Numbered from the stretch's first letter, positions 44,302-54,208 are shown. The stretch is DNA of 64,000 nucleotides from Cucumibacter marinus DSM 18995 (GCF_000429865.1 NZ_AUCR01000011.1:1-64000); one strand, 5' to 3'. A program made the numbers and translations. Notes: generated by a model from the letters alone, not told the origin.

Positions 44302-44364
44302 ATACCAATCACATACCAAAATGCAATCCAATAGAATCATGTTGGGTGTAATTGGAGGCCAATT
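44302..44364. promoter_or_regulatory. Repeats upstream of nagA: ATACCAA direct repeat and a palindrome
   Basis: ATACCAA occurs at 44302-44308 and again at 44313-44319, one helical turn apart. AATTGG-AGG-CCAATT (44350-44364) is a perfect palindrome. The 274-bp gap 44162-44435 between nagA and hutC is AT-rich and holds no gene. The repeats may bind the regulator of the nagA-cutC unit. Confidence 0.5.
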
Positions 44365-44435
44365 GCCCGCACGAAAACGTCCCTTCCGCATTGATCCATG
44401 CGGAGGAACTGTCATTATTTCAATGTGTTATGATG

Positions 44436-45158
44436 TTAACCGGTCGCTGGAACCGGATTGAAAGGATCGTTGTCGCGTGTCGTCAACCGGTAGGCATGGC
44501 CGGGATGAAGCAGCCGAACCCGGGTGATGGTATCGGTATTGAGCCAGGTCAGCCGTTCGATGACGAACACAGGTTCACCGGGCCGCAGCTTGAGCAATTC
44601 GGCCTCTTCGGGGTCGGGAATGCCGGCGGAAAAAACGTGCTCGGCGCTTGAAAAAGGCACGGCCCCGACCAGCCATTCATTGGGATTGACCATGGCGAAG
44701 TCCTGGTCGCGGGCTTCGGGCACGGCCTCCAGATTGATCCAGCGATCCTCGAGCTGATACGGCACGCTGTTTGCAAAATGCAGGCAGCGCAAATGCAGGG
44801 CGCTTTGTCCGGCATTGAGAGAAAAGGCCATGCGGATGGCTGCCGGCGCCGGGGCCCGCTCGCAGTCGATCAGCAGGTAATCATAGCGCTGGCCGCGATT
44901 TTCAATTTCACGCCGGATCAGGGGAATGGTGAGTGTGGCGCCACGATGCTCACGGCGCACCACCCGCGTGCCGGCCTTGCGGCGGCGCTCGATCAGGCCG
45001 GCATCGGCGATTTCCTGCATGGCACGGTTGACGGTGGCGCGGGTGCAGCCGAACTCCTCGGCCAGCATCTGTTCGGCGGGTATAAGATCGCCGGGCTCCC
45101 ATTGCTGAGAGGTGATGCGGGCGACAATGGCGTCGCGGACTTCTCGATAGCCGGCCAT
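44436..45158 (-). CDS. hutC: Histidine utilisation repressor HutC
   Basis: GntR-family repressor released from DNA by urocanate, 240 aa. The winged helix (IPAEQMLAEEFGCTRATVNRAMQEI) and UTRA domain (about 80-235, including LHFANSVPYQLEDRWINLEAVPE) match HutC. It is 15 bp after hutF and divergent from hutIHGU, so the gene context supports the name. The palindrome at 46617-46632 is the likely operator. A paralogue sits at 12962-13720. Confidence 0.93.
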   Translation of the reverse strand: MAGYREVRDAIVARITSQQWEPGDLIPAEQMLAEEFGCTRATVNRAMQEIADAGLIERRRKAGTRVVRREHRGATLTIPLIRREIENRGQRYDYLLIDCERAPAPAAIRMAFSLNAGQSALHLRCLHFANSVPYQLEDRWINLEAVPEARDQDFAMVNPNEWLVGAVPFSSAEHVFSAGIPDPEEAELLKLRPGEPVFVIERLTWLNTDTITRVRLLHPGHAYRLTTRDNDPFNPVPATG

Positions 45159-45173
45159 GCGTGTCCTTTCCGG

Positions 45174-46580
45174 CTAGATTCTCGCCACCAGGGATTCGAT
45201 CGCCGCACGATAGCGCGCGGTGATCGCCGCGTGATCCTTGTGCTGGCCGTTTTCCACGCAATGGCGTCCTGCCGCCCAGACATCGGTGACCAAGCGGTCG
45301 TCACCGGCGAAGACCCAGCCATCGATGAACTGGGAGGGAGTCAGGGCTGCAAGGGCAATGGCATCGCCATCGATGGCCACGAGATCGGCCAGCCGACCGG
45401 CTTCGATGGCGCCAGCCTTGCGGTCCAGCGCGCGGGCGCTGCCGGCAAGCGCGGACAGATAAAGCCGCTGGCCGGTTGCACCTTCCGCCGGGCCCTTCGG
45501 GTCACCCGCCAGCACATTGCGGGCGCGGTCGCGCAAGCGTTGCGAGTATTCAAGGGTGCGCAGCTCTTCTGACAGGGCAATGCGGATATTGGAATCCGAG
45601 CCGATGCCGATTTGCCCCCCGGCATCGAGATAGGCCTCGGCGTTGAAGATGCCGTCTCCGAGATTGGATTCGGTGATCGGGCAAAGCCCGGCCACCGCTC
45701 CTGACCCGGCAAGGGTCAAGGTTTCGGCTTCGGTCATATGGGTCGAGTGGATCAGGCACCAGCGCTCATCAAGCGGCAGGTTGGATGCGATCCAGTCGAT
45801 CGGCCTTGCCCCGAGCCAGGCCTCGACCTCCTCGATCTCAAGGGTCTGCTCGGCGGCATGCATATGCACCGGACCGGCCGAATGGGCCGCCACGATTGCC
45901 TTGAGCGCCTCCGGTTCGGTGGCGCGCAGGGAATGGGGTGCGATGCCGATGCGTGCATCGGCGGGCAGGCTGCGTTCAAGGGTTTTGCGGGCCGCCTCAA
46001 ACAGCTTTTCGAAGCGCTCGGGATCGCAGCCGAAGCGCAATTGTCCGCCCTTCAAATCCTGCTTGCCGGCACCGCCATAGCTATAGAGCACCGGCAGATG
46101 GGTTAGCCCGATGCCGGTGGCGCCAGCCGCAGCCATCATCCGTTCGGAGGTCTCGGCAAGGGCGTCGTAGGGTGTGCCGCCGGGCTGATGATGGACATAG
46201 TGAAACTCGCCAACGGCGGCATAGCCGGCCTCGAGCATTTCCATGAAGGTGAAGGCGGCGATGGCCTCGAGCTGATCGGGCGTCAAGACATCAAGAAAGC
46301 GATACATGAGCTCGCGCCAGGTCCAGAAGCTGTCGCGCCCGGCGGCGCGGCGTTCGGTCATGCCGGCCATGGCGCGCTGGAAACTGTGCGAATGCAGATT
46401 GCCCGGCGCGGGCAGAACGATACGGGCAGCATCCGAGCGGCGCAGGCTCTGGCCTGTTGCGACACCAGCGATGGTGCCGTCTTCACCGACATCGATGCGG
46501 ACATTTTCAGCCCAGCCATCGGGCAACAGGGCGTGGCGGGCGAAGATCGACCGGGTTTCCGTTGCCGGATCCGCAGGCAT
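45174..46580 (-). CDS. hutF: Formimidoylglutamate deiminase
   Basis: Converts N-formimino-L-glutamate to N-formyl-L-glutamate and ammonia, 468 aa, amidohydrolase fold. LPAPGNLHSHSFQRAMAG has the metal His pair, with FHYVHHQPGG, AEQTLEIEE, and LCPITESNLGDGIFN, GIGSDSNIRI further on. With HutG it forms the five-step hut route. It is in an operon with hutC and divergent from hutI. Confidence 0.95.
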   Translation of the reverse strand: MPADPATETRSIFARHALLPDGWAENVRIDVGEDGTIAGVATGQSLRRSDAARIVLPAPGNLHSHSFQRAMAGMTERRAAGRDSFWTWRELMYRFLDVLTPDQLEAIAAFTFMEMLEAGYAAVGEFHYVHHQPGGTPYDALAETSERMMAAAGATGIGLTHLPVLYSYGGAGKQDLKGGQLRFGCDPERFEKLFEAARKTLERSLPADARIGIAPHSLRATEPEALKAIVAAHSAGPVHMHAAEQTLEIEEVEAWLGARPIDWIASNLPLDERWCLIHSTHMTEAETLTLAGSGAVAGLCPITESNLGDGIFNAEAYLDAGGQIGIGSDSNIRIALSEELRTLEYSQRLRDRARNVLAGDPKGPAEGATGQRLYLSALAGSARALDRKAGAIEAGRLADLVAIDGDAIALAALTPSQFIDGWVFAGDDRLVTDVWAAGRHCVENGQHKDHAAITARYRAAIESLVARI

Positions 46581-46616
46581 GGCAAGCTCCTTCGGGCGCA
46601 GCGTCCATGGTGATTA

Positions 46617-46632
46617 TTATGTATGGACATAA
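46617..46632. promoter_or_regulatory. Candidate HutC operator between hutF and hutI
   Basis: TTATGT-ATGG-ACATAA is a perfect 6-bp inverted repeat with a 4-nt centre, located in the 108-bp divergent hut promoter region. A partial copy (ACTTATGGACC) lies about 20 bp nearer to hutI. The position is what is expected for HutC control of both arms. Confidence 0.6.
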
Positions 46633-46688
46633 GCGTTAATACCCTTTACTTATGGACCCGTTCGGCGGATTAAGCAAGGGAGGTCACC

Positions 46689-47933
46689 ATGGCGGAAACC
46701 GGTTTCGTGCTTGAAAATGCACGGCTTGCCACGCTGGCCGATGGGTTTGGCGCCTATGGCCTTGTCGATGAAGGCGCTATTGCCGTTTCGGCGGGTCATA
46801 TCGCCTGGTCGGGCGCGCGCGATGCGCTGCCACACGCTTATGCCGACTGGTCTCGCTTCGATCTTGGTGGCCGGCTGATCACGCCGGGCCTCATCGACTG
46901 CCATACCCATCTTGTTTTCGGCGGTGACCGCGCCCGCGAGTTCGAAATGCGGCTCAACGGCGCCTCTTATGAAGAGATTGCGCGGGCCGGCGGCGGCATC
47001 ATGTCGAGCGTCACCGCGACACGGGCAGCGAGCGAGGACGAGCTTTTTGCCTCGGGGCTGCGCTATGCGGATGCGCTGATCGGTGAAGGGGTGACAACCC
47101 TCGAGATCAAATCGGGCTATGGGCTCGACAAACAAAGTGAAATGAAAATGCTGCGCGCCGCGCGCCGGATCGGCGATGCGCGCGATATCACGGTCAAAAC
47201 GAGCTTTCTCGGCGCGCATGCGCTGCCGCCCGAATTCAAGGATCGGGCCGACGCCTATATCGAGCATCTGATCGAAGAGGTGTTGCCGGCGGTTCAGATG
47301 GAAGGGCTCGCGGACGCGGTCGACGGGTTCTGCGAAGGCATTGCGTTTACTCCCGGGCAGATCGGCAGGCTGTTCGACAAGGCGAAATCGCTCGGCCTGC
47401 CGGTCAAGCTCCATGCCGAGCAGCTTTCCAATCTCGGCGGGGCGGCGCTGGCGGCATCCTATGGTGCGCTGAGCGCGGATCATCTCGAATATCTCGATGC
47501 GGACGGGATCGCCGCCATGGCCAAATCGGGCACGGTGGCGGTGCTGCTGCCCGGCGCCTTTTATCATCTGCGCGAGACCAAGCTGCCGCCGGTCGCCGAG
47601 TTGCGCGAGGCCGGTGTGCCGATCGCGATCGCGACGGATGCCAATCCGGGCTCTTCGCCGACTTTCTCCTTGCTGGCGATCTTCAATATGGCCGCAACCC
47701 TGTTCCGCATGACGCCGGAGGAAGCCTTGCGGGGGGCGACCGCCCATGCGGCGCGGGCTCTCGGTCTTGAGGATCGGGGCGTGATCGCCCCAGGCAAGCG
47801 TGCCGATCTGGCGGTGTGGGATATCGAGACCCCCGCCGAATTTAGCTACCGGCTCGGGTTCAACCCGCTGGCCGGGCGACTCTATGAAGGAAAATGGGAT
47901 GCAAACTCTGAGCTTGGTGCCCGGTTCGGTTAG
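46689..47933 (+). CDS. hutI: Imidazolonepropionase
   Basis: Third hut step: hydrolysis of imidazolone propionate to formiminoglutamate, 414 aa. Amidohydrolase motifs [55 protein letters not shown] and [10 protein letters not shown] carry metal-binding His, Glu and Asp. RBS AGGGAGG. Its 3' end overlaps hutH by 35 bp. Confidence 0.97.
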   Translation: MAETGFVLENARLATLADGFGAYGLVDEGAIAVSAGHIAWSGARDALPHAYADWSRFDLGGRLITPGLIDCHTHLVFGGDRAREFEMRLNGASYEEIARAGGGIMSSVTATRAASEDELFASGLRYADALIGEGVTTLEIKSGYGLDKQSEMKMLRAARRIGDARDITVKTSFLGAHALPPEFKDRADAYIEHLIEEVLPAVQMEGLADAVDGFCEGIAFTPGQIGRLFDKAKSLGLPVKLHAEQLSNLGGAALAASYGALSADHLEYLDADGIAAMAKSGTVAVLLPGAFYHLRETKLPPVAELREAGVPIAIATDANPGSSPTFSLLAIFNMAATLFRMTPEEALRGATAHAARALGLEDRGVIAPGKRADLAVWDIETPAEFSYRLGFNPLAGRLYEGKWDANSELGARFG

Positions 47934-49437
47934 CCTTGGCGATCTTGAAGCGGTCTATCGTGGCGAGGCGATTGCCGGCCTATCTCCGGATTGCCGGGCG
48001 GGCGTCGAGAGCGCGGCGGCCCGCGTGGCAGCGGCTGCGGCGGGCGAGGCGGCGGTCTATGGCGTCAATACCGGCTTCGGCAAGCTGGCAAGCGTCAAGA
48101 TCTCCGCGGAAAAGACCGCGGAACTGCAGCGCAATCTGGTCCTTTCCCATTCCGCCGGTGTCGGCGATCCGCTGCCCGCGCCGGTGGTTCGGTTGGTGCT
48201 GGCGCTCAAGCTGATCTCGCTCGGGCGGGGCGCGTCGGGTGTGCGCTGGGACCTCATCCATCTCATCGAGCAGATGCTTGAAAAGGATGTGCTGCCGGTC
48301 ATTCCCGGGCAGGGTTCGGTCGGCGCGTCGGGTGATCTGGCGCCGCTGGCGCATATGGCCTCGGTGATGATCGGGGAAGGGGAAGCGGAATTCAACGGCA
48401 AGGTCACGAGCGGTGGCGAGGCGTTGCGCGCCGCCGGGCTCGAACCGGTCGCGCTGATCGCCAAGGAAGGGCTGGCGCTCATCAACGGCACCCAGGTCTC
48501 GACGGCGATGGCGCTCGCGGGGCTCTTCGATGCGCATCGGCTCTATCGCACGGCGCTGGTGACCGGCGCGCTTTCGACCGATGCGGCGATGGGGTCTTCG
48601 GCCCCGTTTGTCGAGCAGATCCACACGCTGCGCGGACATCAAGGCCAGATCGATGCGGCGGCGAGCCTTCGGCAGTTGATGGAGGGTTCGGCGATCCGCC
48701 AGTCGCATCTTGAAGGCGATGAGCGGGTGCAGGACCCCTATTGCCTCAGATGCCAGCCCCAGGTGATGGGCGCGTGCCTCGATCTGCTGCGCCAGGCAGG
48801 GCACACGCTTCGCATCGAGGCCAATGCGGTGACCGACAACCCGCTGATCCTTGACGAAGGGATCGTTTCGGGCGGCAATTTCCACGCCGAACCCGTTGCC
48901 TTTGCCGCCGATATCGTGGCGCTGGCGATTGCCGAAATCGGCTCGATCGCCGAGCGCCGCATCGCCATGCTGGTCGACCCGGCGCTTAGTTTCGGTCTGC
49001 CGCCTTTCCTAACCCCGGAGCCGGGCGTCAATTCGGGTTTCATGGCAGTCGAGGTCACCGCGGCAGCGCTCTATTCGGAGAACAAGCAGCGCGCCAACCC
49101 CGCCAGCATCGATTCAACCCCGACCAGCGCCAACCAGGAAGACCATGTGTCGATGGCCGCTCACGGGGCGCGGCGGCTGGCGGATATGAACCGCAATCTC
49201 ACCCATATCATCGGCATCGAACTGATGCTGGCGGCCCAGGGCGTGCATTTGCGCGCGCCGCTGACGACAAGCCCGGTGCTGGGTCAGGTGGTAAAGGGGT
49301 TGCGTTCGGAAATCCCGGCGCTTGGCGGTGACCGCTACATGTCGCGGGACATGCGTCGGGTTGGTGAACTGATTGCCGGCGGCAGTTTGTTGCCCGTTGC
49401 GGAGGCGGCGCTTTCGGTAGGGCTGGAGGCGGCGTAG
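47899..49437 (+). CDS. hutH: Histidine ammonia-lyase
   Basis: First hut step: histidine to trans-urocanate and ammonia, 512 aa. The self-made MIO cofactor comes from Ala-Ser-Gly in [35 protein letters not shown] and [26 protein letters not shown] are the other conserved parts. ATG at 47899, with AAGGAAAATGGG upstream, gives the normal family length. Confidence 0.97.
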   Translation: MQTLSLVPGSVSLGDLEAVYRGEAIAGLSPDCRAGVESAAARVAAAAAGEAAVYGVNTGFGKLASVKISAEKTAELQRNLVLSHSAGVGDPLPAPVVRLVLALKLISLGRGASGVRWDLIHLIEQMLEKDVLPVIPGQGSVGASGDLAPLAHMASVMIGEGEAEFNGKVTSGGEALRAAGLEPVALIAKEGLALINGTQVSTAMALAGLFDAHRLYRTALVTGALSTDAAMGSSAPFVEQIHTLRGHQGQIDAAASLRQLMEGSAIRQSHLEGDERVQDPYCLRCQPQVMGACLDLLRQAGHTLRIEANAVTDNPLILDEGIVSGGNFHAEPVAFAADIVALAIAEIGSIAERRIAMLVDPALSFGLPPFLTPEPGVNSGFMAVEVTAAALYSENKQRANPASIDSTPTSANQEDHVSMAAHGARRLADMNRNLTHIIGIELMLAAQGVHLRAPLTTSPVLGQVVKGLRSEIPALGGDRYMSRDMRRVGELIAGGSLLPVAEAALSVGLEAA

Positions 49438-49442
49438 CAGTC

Positions 49443-50255
49443 ATGACCCCTTTCAGCGTCACCCAAGGCGACAGCCCGGTCATCCTCGCCCAGCCGCATG
49501 GCGGCACCTTCGTGCCCGATGAGATCAAGGCACGGCTCAACGAGACCGGGCGCGGGCTGGCAGATACCGACTGGCACATTACCAGGCTTTATGACGGGCT
49601 TTTGCCCGGCGCGACGGTGGTGGCGGCAAACTTCCATCGTTATGTGATCGATGCCAATCGCGACCCCGAGGGGTGTTCGCTTTATCCGGGGCAGAACACG
49701 ACGACGCTGTGCCCGACAACCGATTTCGACGGCAAGCCGATCTACAAGCCGGGTGAAGAACCCGATGCCGAAGAGATCGAGGCGCGGCGCATCGCCTGGC
49801 ATAAGCCCTATCACAAGGCGCTTGCCGAAGAGGTCGCGCGGGTACACGACAAGCATGGGGTGGCGATCGTTTATGATTGCCATTCGATCCGCTCGGACAT
49901 CCCGTTCCTGTTCGAGGGCACGCTGCCGGTCTTCAATATCGGCACCAATCTGGGCGCGACCTGCGATCCGCGGGTCGAAGCGGCAGTGGCGGATGCCTGC
50001 GCGTCGGCACCCGATACCGACATGGTGATCAATGGCCGCTTCAAGGGCGGCTGGACGACCCGGCATTATGGCTGCCGGCCGCGCAATATCCACGCCATCC
50101 AGATGGAGCTCGCCCAGCGGGCCTATATGGAGGAATCACCCGACTGGGCCTATCGCCCGGACCGGGCCGACCAGGTGCGCCCGGTGCTGGCCAAGGCGCT
50201 TCAGGCGCTCGAAGAACTGGCGCTTTCAGGACAACTCACAGGGCATAAGAGCTAA
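49443..50255 (+). CDS. hutG: N-formylglutamate deformylase
   Basis: Last hut step: N-formylglutamate to glutamate and formate, 270 aa. The N-formylglutamate amidohydrolase fold shows LAQPHGGTFVPDE, DTDWHITRLYDG, VIDANRDPEGCSLYPGQNTTTLCPT and DCHSIRSDIPFLFEG. It begins 5 bp after hutH. Together with HutF it marks the five-enzyme pathway rather than the formimidase version. Confidence 0.95.
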   Translation: MTPFSVTQGDSPVILAQPHGGTFVPDEIKARLNETGRGLADTDWHITRLYDGLLPGATVVAANFHRYVIDANRDPEGCSLYPGQNTTTLCPTTDFDGKPIYKPGEEPDAEEIEARRIAWHKPYHKALAEEVARVHDKHGVAIVYDCHSIRSDIPFLFEGTLPVFNIGTNLGATCDPRVEAAVADACASAPDTDMVINGRFKGGWTTRHYGCRPRNIHAIQMELAQRAYMEESPDWAYRPDRADQVRPVLAKALQALEELALSGQLTGHKS

Positions 50256-50270
50256 GAGGAAGGACGGGAC

Positions 50271-51941
50271 ATGACCGACCGGCTGAAAAACACGCGCGAA
50301 GTCCGCTCGCCGACCGGCACGGAACTTTCCGCCAAGCATTGGACCACCGAAGCCCCGCTTCGCATGTTGATGAACAATCTCGACCCGGATGTGGCCGAGA
50401 ACCCGGGTGAACTCGTGGTTTATGGCGGCATTGGCCGCGCGGCGCGGAACTGGGATGCGTTCGACCGCATCGTGTCTTCGCTGCAATCGCTTGAAGAGAA
50501 CGAGACGTTGCTGGTGCAATCGGGCAAGCCGGTGGGGGTGTTCCGCACCCATAAGGATGCGCCGCGCGTGCTGATCGCGAATTCGAACCTCGTCCCGCAC
50601 TGGGCCAACTGGCATCACTTTTCCAAGCTCGATAAGGCCGGGCTGATGATGTATGGCCAGATGACCGCCGGGTCGTGGATCTATATCGGCTCGCAGGGCA
50701 TTGTGCAGGGCACGTTCGAGACCTTTGCCGAGGCGGGGCGCCAGCATTATGGCGGTGACCTCAAGGGCAAATGGATCCTGACCGCCGGGCTCGGGGGCAT
50801 GGGCGGCGCCCAGCCGCTCGCCGCGGTCATGGCCGGGGCGTCATGCCTTGCGGTCGAGTGCAATCCCGAAAGCATCGATTTCCGCTTGCGCACCCGCTAT
50901 CTCGACGAGAAGGCCGAAACCCTCGATGAGGCGCTTGAGTTGATCGAGCGCTGGACCAAGGCAGGAGAAGCCAAGTCGGTGGGGCTGTTGGGTAATGCCG
51001 CCGATATCTATCCCGAACTCGTCAAGCGCGGGGTGCGGCCCGATATCGTGACCGACCAGACCTCGGCGCACGATCCGGTCAATGGCTATCTGCCGCAAGG
51101 CTGGAGTATGGCCGAGTGGCGGCAAAAGCGGGAAAGCGATCCCGATGCGGTCGAGAAGGCGGCGCGCGCCTCGATGCGGGTGCATGTGCAGGCGATGCTC
51201 GACTTCCATGAGCGCGGCATCCCGACCGTCGATTATGGCAATAATATCCGCCAGGTGGCCCTCGATGAAGGGCTCGAAAATGCCTTCGATTTCCCCGGTT
51301 TCGTACCGGCCTATATCCGGCCCCTGTTCTGCCGGGGCATCGGCCCGTTCCGCTGGGCGGCGCTGTCGGGGGATCCCGAAGACATCTACAAGACCGACCA
51401 GAAGGTCAAAGAGCTGATCCCCGATGATGCGCATCTGCACCAATGGCTCGACATGGCGCGCGAACGCATTGCGTTCCAGGGCCTGCCGGCACGGATCTGC
51501 TGGGTCGGGCTCGGGCAGCGGCACCGGCTGGGACTGGCGTTCAATGAGATGGTCCGGAACGGCGAGTTGAAAGCTCCGGTCGTCATTGGCCGCGATCACC
51601 TCGATTCAGGCTCGGTGGCCTCACCCAACCGCGAAACCGAAGCGATGAAGGACGGCTCGGACGCCGTTTCCGACTGGCCGCTTCTCAATGCGCTGTTGAA
51701 CACTGCCTCGGGCGCGACCTGGGTCAGCCTGCATCACGGCGGCGGGGTTGGCATGGGCTTCTCCCAGCATGCGGGCGTGGTCATCTGTGCGGACGGTACG
51801 GATGATGCGGCGGCGCGGCTCGAGCGGGTGCTCTGGAACGACCCGGCGACCGGTGTCATGCGCCATGCCGATGCCGGCTACGATATCGCGATTGATTGCG
51901 CCCGGGAGAACGGGCTCAACCTGCCCGGCATCACGGATTAG
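50271..51941 (+). CDS. hutU: Urocanate hydratase
   Basis: Second hut step: urocanate to imidazolone propionate with tightly bound NAD, 556 aa. The NAD-binding [35 protein letters not shown] and C-terminal [16 protein letters not shown] and [15 protein letters not shown] (His) are conserved. It is the last gene of hutIHGU, followed by a terminator at 51999. Confidence 0.97.
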   Translation: MTDRLKNTREVRSPTGTELSAKHWTTEAPLRMLMNNLDPDVAENPGELVVYGGIGRAARNWDAFDRIVSSLQSLEENETLLVQSGKPVGVFRTHKDAPRVLIANSNLVPHWANWHHFSKLDKAGLMMYGQMTAGSWIYIGSQGIVQGTFETFAEAGRQHYGGDLKGKWILTAGLGGMGGAQPLAAVMAGASCLAVECNPESIDFRLRTRYLDEKAETLDEALELIERWTKAGEAKSVGLLGNAADIYPELVKRGVRPDIVTDQTSAHDPVNGYLPQGWSMAEWRQKRESDPDAVEKAARASMRVHVQAMLDFHERGIPTVDYGNNIRQVALDEGLENAFDFPGFVPAYIRPLFCRGIGPFRWAALSGDPEDIYKTDQKVKELIPDDAHLHQWLDMARERIAFQGLPARICWVGLGQRHRLGLAFNEMVRNGELKAPVVIGRDHLDSGSVASPNRETEAMKDGSDAVSDWPLLNALLNTASGATWVSLHHGGGVGMGFSQHAGVVICADGTDDAAARLERVLWNDPATGVMRHADAGYDIAIDCARENGLNLPGITD

Positions 51942-51998
51942 GATCAGATCCCTTGCGTCTCCGGCACCGCCCGACAAGGTGCCGGAGGGTGCGGCACT

Positions 51999-52024
51999 GG
52001 CCCGGCTTCTGCCGGGCCATTTTC
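51999..52024 (+). terminator. Terminator of the hutIHGU operon
   Basis: GGCCCGGC (51999-52006) pairs with GCCGGGCC (52011-52018) around CTTCT-type loop; ATTTTC follows. It is 58 bp past the hutU stop. Confidence 0.8.
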
Positions 52025-52137
52025 GTAGCTGGCTGTTGAATCCGGGAGCCGAAACAGCGTTCCAGCAGCCGTCAGGCAAGACTTCGGTGCGCCGGGACAG
52101 CGTGGAAAACCGGAATCGCGTCAAGTCCTTTTCGATA

Positions 52138-52159
52138 AATCATTTATTTTCAAATGATT
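52138..52159. repeat. AT-rich inverted repeat in the hutU-MBL gap
   Basis: AATCATTT and AAATGATT form a perfect 8-bp inverted repeat with a 6-nt centre. It is much richer in A+T than its surroundings. The 368-bp gap 51942-52309 has the terminator, this repeat, and no gene that I can support. Function unknown. Confidence 0.55.
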
Positions 52160-52309
52160 ATGAAGGAAATGGGCCCTGATGGTCATCCAACGAGATGTGG
52201 ACAAGGCTGTGGAAAATCTCAGTATGTTCCGGGTGCGAATCGGTGGAAAACCGCTGAATGTTCCCGGGAGTTGGCTGGGGACGATACGCAAAAATACTGA
52301 TGTACAGGC

Positions 52310-53131
52310 TCAGTCGCTCAGGCAATCGACATAGCGGGCGACGGAGCGGGCGAGGTTGGCCTTGGCACGGGCCGGCATGACCGAGCCCCACCAGCCGCCA
52401 TAGATCGCGTCGAATTCAAAGGGGGCGACGGCATCGGCGATGGCCCGCACCTTATGGGCGGGAAGCGGCAGGTAGTTCGGAAAGGAATACATGAAGCTCG
52501 CCCAGTCGGTGTCCGCAGCGACGGCGATCACGTCGGCGGTCAACAGCGCGCCTTTGCCATCAGCACCCTGCGGCCAGTGCGCGACCGCCGCGCCAGGAAA
52601 ATGTCCGCCGCAGCGAATGAGGGTCATGCCGTTATCGAGGGGTTCGGTGTCCCCTTCCCAGAGGCGAATATTGGGGTGAGGGCGCATCACCCAGTCCGCG
52701 TCAGCGGCGTGAACATAGACAGGGGCATTCCCAAGCGCGACCGACCAGTCGATCATGGCACCCTGGAAATGCGGATGGGAGATGGCGATCGCCATGGCCC
52801 CGCCCCGCGCCTCGACCGCGGCGACACCTTCCGTGGTGATCAGCCCCACACTGTCCCACATCAGATTGCCTTTGGGCGTTTCGGCCAAAAGGGCGCGCTG
52901 ATGGATGCCGATCCCCGGGGTGACTCCGATCCCGGTGAGGCCCGGCGCCACCTCCCGGATGTCGACCTGCCGGTCCCGGGCCGTGTCTTCCACTGTTGTC
53001 CAGGCCTGACCCGTTTTCGGCACGAATTGCCGCTCATCCTCGCAGATCGGGCAACGCTGAGGCGGCTGCGCCGTCGGGGCGAACTGGACGCGGCAGGTGA
53101 CACAGACCGGGACGTTGACTGGGGCAGACAT
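52310..53131 (-). CDS. MBL-fold hydrolase-like protein with N-terminal zinc ribbon
   Basis: A 273-aa protein whose first 40 residues have Cys pairs (CVTC and CPIC) as in a rubredoxin-like zinc ribbon. A metallo-beta-lactamase fold follows. The usual HxHxDH motif is changed to HPHFQGAMIDW, so some metal ligands are missing; GGHFPGAAVAHW (third His) and LTADVIAV (Asp) remain. It may have weak or altered activity. ATG at 53131 is chosen with CGGAGTG upstream. It is not in an obvious operon. Confidence 0.82.
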   Translation of the reverse strand: MSAPVNVPVCVTCRVQFAPTAQPPQRCPICEDERQFVPKTGQAWTTVEDTARDRQVDIREVAPGLTGIGVTPGIGIHQRALLAETPKGNLMWDSVGLITTEGVAAVEARGGAMAIAISHPHFQGAMIDWSVALGNAPVYVHAADADWVMRPHPNIRLWEGDTEPLDNGMTLIRCGGHFPGAAVAHWPQGADGKGALLTADVIAVAADTDWASFMYSFPNYLPLPAHKVRAIADAVAPFEFDAIYGGWWGSVMPARAKANLARSVARYVDCLSD

Positions 53132-53212
53132 GGATACACTCCGGCGATCGTCGATGAAGGTCGCAAATAAGTCCTTTTGGTACAATCGCCGGTGTGCAGT
53201 CCAAGAGCCAGG

Positions 53213-53941
53213 TCAGCCGAGATCGACGTCCGACCGCGCAATATCCTCGGCTGCCTTGTTGAGGATGGCAGCCAGACGCTTCTGGGTGTCTTCGCCGCCT
53301 TCGATCGCGCCAAGGATCGCCTTTTTGAGGGCGCGCCGCGCTTCGTTCACTTCCGGAATCACACCGGGCAGATCGCGGTCGCGGCGGGCGCGGAACATTT
53401 CCTTTTGATGTTCGGCGTGCTCGCCGAATTTCTTGAGGCCATCAATGGCCGCCTCGGCATCCCCGGCGTGCTCGGCGAGGAAGCTGCGGCCCGCCTCGGT
53501 GAGGGAATAGACCTTTTTGGCAGCATCCCTTTCGGCGAGGGTGTAATCCGCCTCCTCGAGAAAGGTGAGGGCCGGATAAACGATGCCCGGGCTCGGGCTG
53601 TAATGGCCTTGTGTCAGTTCCTCGAACGCCTTGATCAGGTCGTAGCCGTGGCGTGGCCCGTCTTCGAGCAGCTTGAGGATGAGAAGGCGCAGCGTTTCGC
53701 CATTGACGAGCCGTCGTCCACGGAACCGTGAGAACCCGGCGCCGTCTCCATCGCTCCAACCGCCTTGATGGCCGGCATGGCCACCGCGATAGCCCCGGCG
53801 GGCAGCGTGGTGAAGCGCGTCATGCTCTCCGCCCGCAAGGTGATGGTGAGCGTGGTGATGGTGAGCGTGGTGGTGATGGGCGTGATGCCCGCATTGGGCC
53901 TGGTGGTGACCATGGTGATGTGAATGGTGGTGGCAGTGCAT
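53213..53941 (-). CDS. PadR-family regulator with His-rich N-terminus (YqjI-like)
   Basis: Transcription factor, 242 aa. The first 60 residues contain more than 20 His with a few Cys, a metal-sensing arm like that of E. coli YqjI, a nickel-responsive PadR protein. The PadR winged helix follows (about 78-160: LRLLILKLLEDGPRHGYDLIKAFEELTQGHYSPSPGIVYPALTFLEEADY). A helical C-terminus may dimerise. Two AGATATATCT palindromes upstream are probable autoregulatory operators. No ferric-reductase gene (yqjH) is next to it, so the target is unknown. Confidence 0.88.
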   Translation of the reverse strand: MHCHHHSHHHGHHQAQCGHHAHHHHAHHHHAHHHLAGGEHDALHHAARRGYRGGHAGHQGGWSDGDGAGFSRFRGRRLVNGETLRLLILKLLEDGPRHGYDLIKAFEELTQGHYSPSPGIVYPALTFLEEADYTLAERDAAKKVYSLTEAGRSFLAEHAGDAEAAIDGLKKFGEHAEHQKEMFRARRDRDLPGVIPEVNEARRALKKAILGAIEGGEDTQKRLAAILNKAAEDIARSDVDLG

Positions 53942-53954
53942 AAAAGCGATCTCC

Positions 53955-54011
53955 AGATATATCTTGAGAAAAGGAAATAGGGATCACGGGTCGCGAAGTC
54001 AAGATATATCT
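53955..54011. promoter_or_regulatory. Twin AGATATATCT palindromes upstream of padR
   Basis: AGATATATCT is present at 53955-53964 and again at 54002-54011, with 47 bp (about four to five turns) between starts; the outer copy extends to AAGATATATCTT. The first begins 14 bp before the PadR start codon, so binding would block translation or transcription start. Probably PadR operators. Confidence 0.7.
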
Positions 54012-54030
54012 TAAGATGGATTTTGGGCGG

Positions 54031-54112
54031 AGTGGCGAATAGGGAGTAGCGAGTAGGGAATAGGTGCTAGCGAGTAGCAATTAGGGGGCAGCGCGTGGCG
54101 AGGTGAGAACAG
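54031..54112. repeat. Purine-rich degenerate repeat (TAGGGAGTAGCGAGTAG-type)
   Basis: About 80 bp of repeats such as AATAGGGAGTAGCGAGTAGG and its variations, with G/A on one strand. It lies between padR and rplS terminator and has no coding function in it. Such imperfect repeats are common between genes in Hyphomicrobiales. Confidence 0.6.
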
Positions 54113-54133
54113 GGCGAGGCAGGCCGCCGACCA

Positions 54134-54161
54134 CAAAAAAGCCCGGCGCAATGGCCGGGCT
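54134..54161 (-). terminator. Intrinsic terminator after rplS
   Basis: AGCCCGG and CCGGGCT arms (54155-54161 and 54140-54146) form a 7-bp stem followed on the minus strand by a run of six T. It is about 48 bp after the rplS stop. Confidence 0.9.
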
Positions 54162-54208
54162 CTTTCGAATTCTGTTTGTGCAGAAAGCCTATTGAAGACG
54201 AACGCTTA

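Noticed and set aside
53728-53943. Small plus-strand frames over the His-codon repeats of padR
   Set aside because: They mirror the CAC/CAT repeats that code for the His-rich arm and have no RBS or family resemblance.
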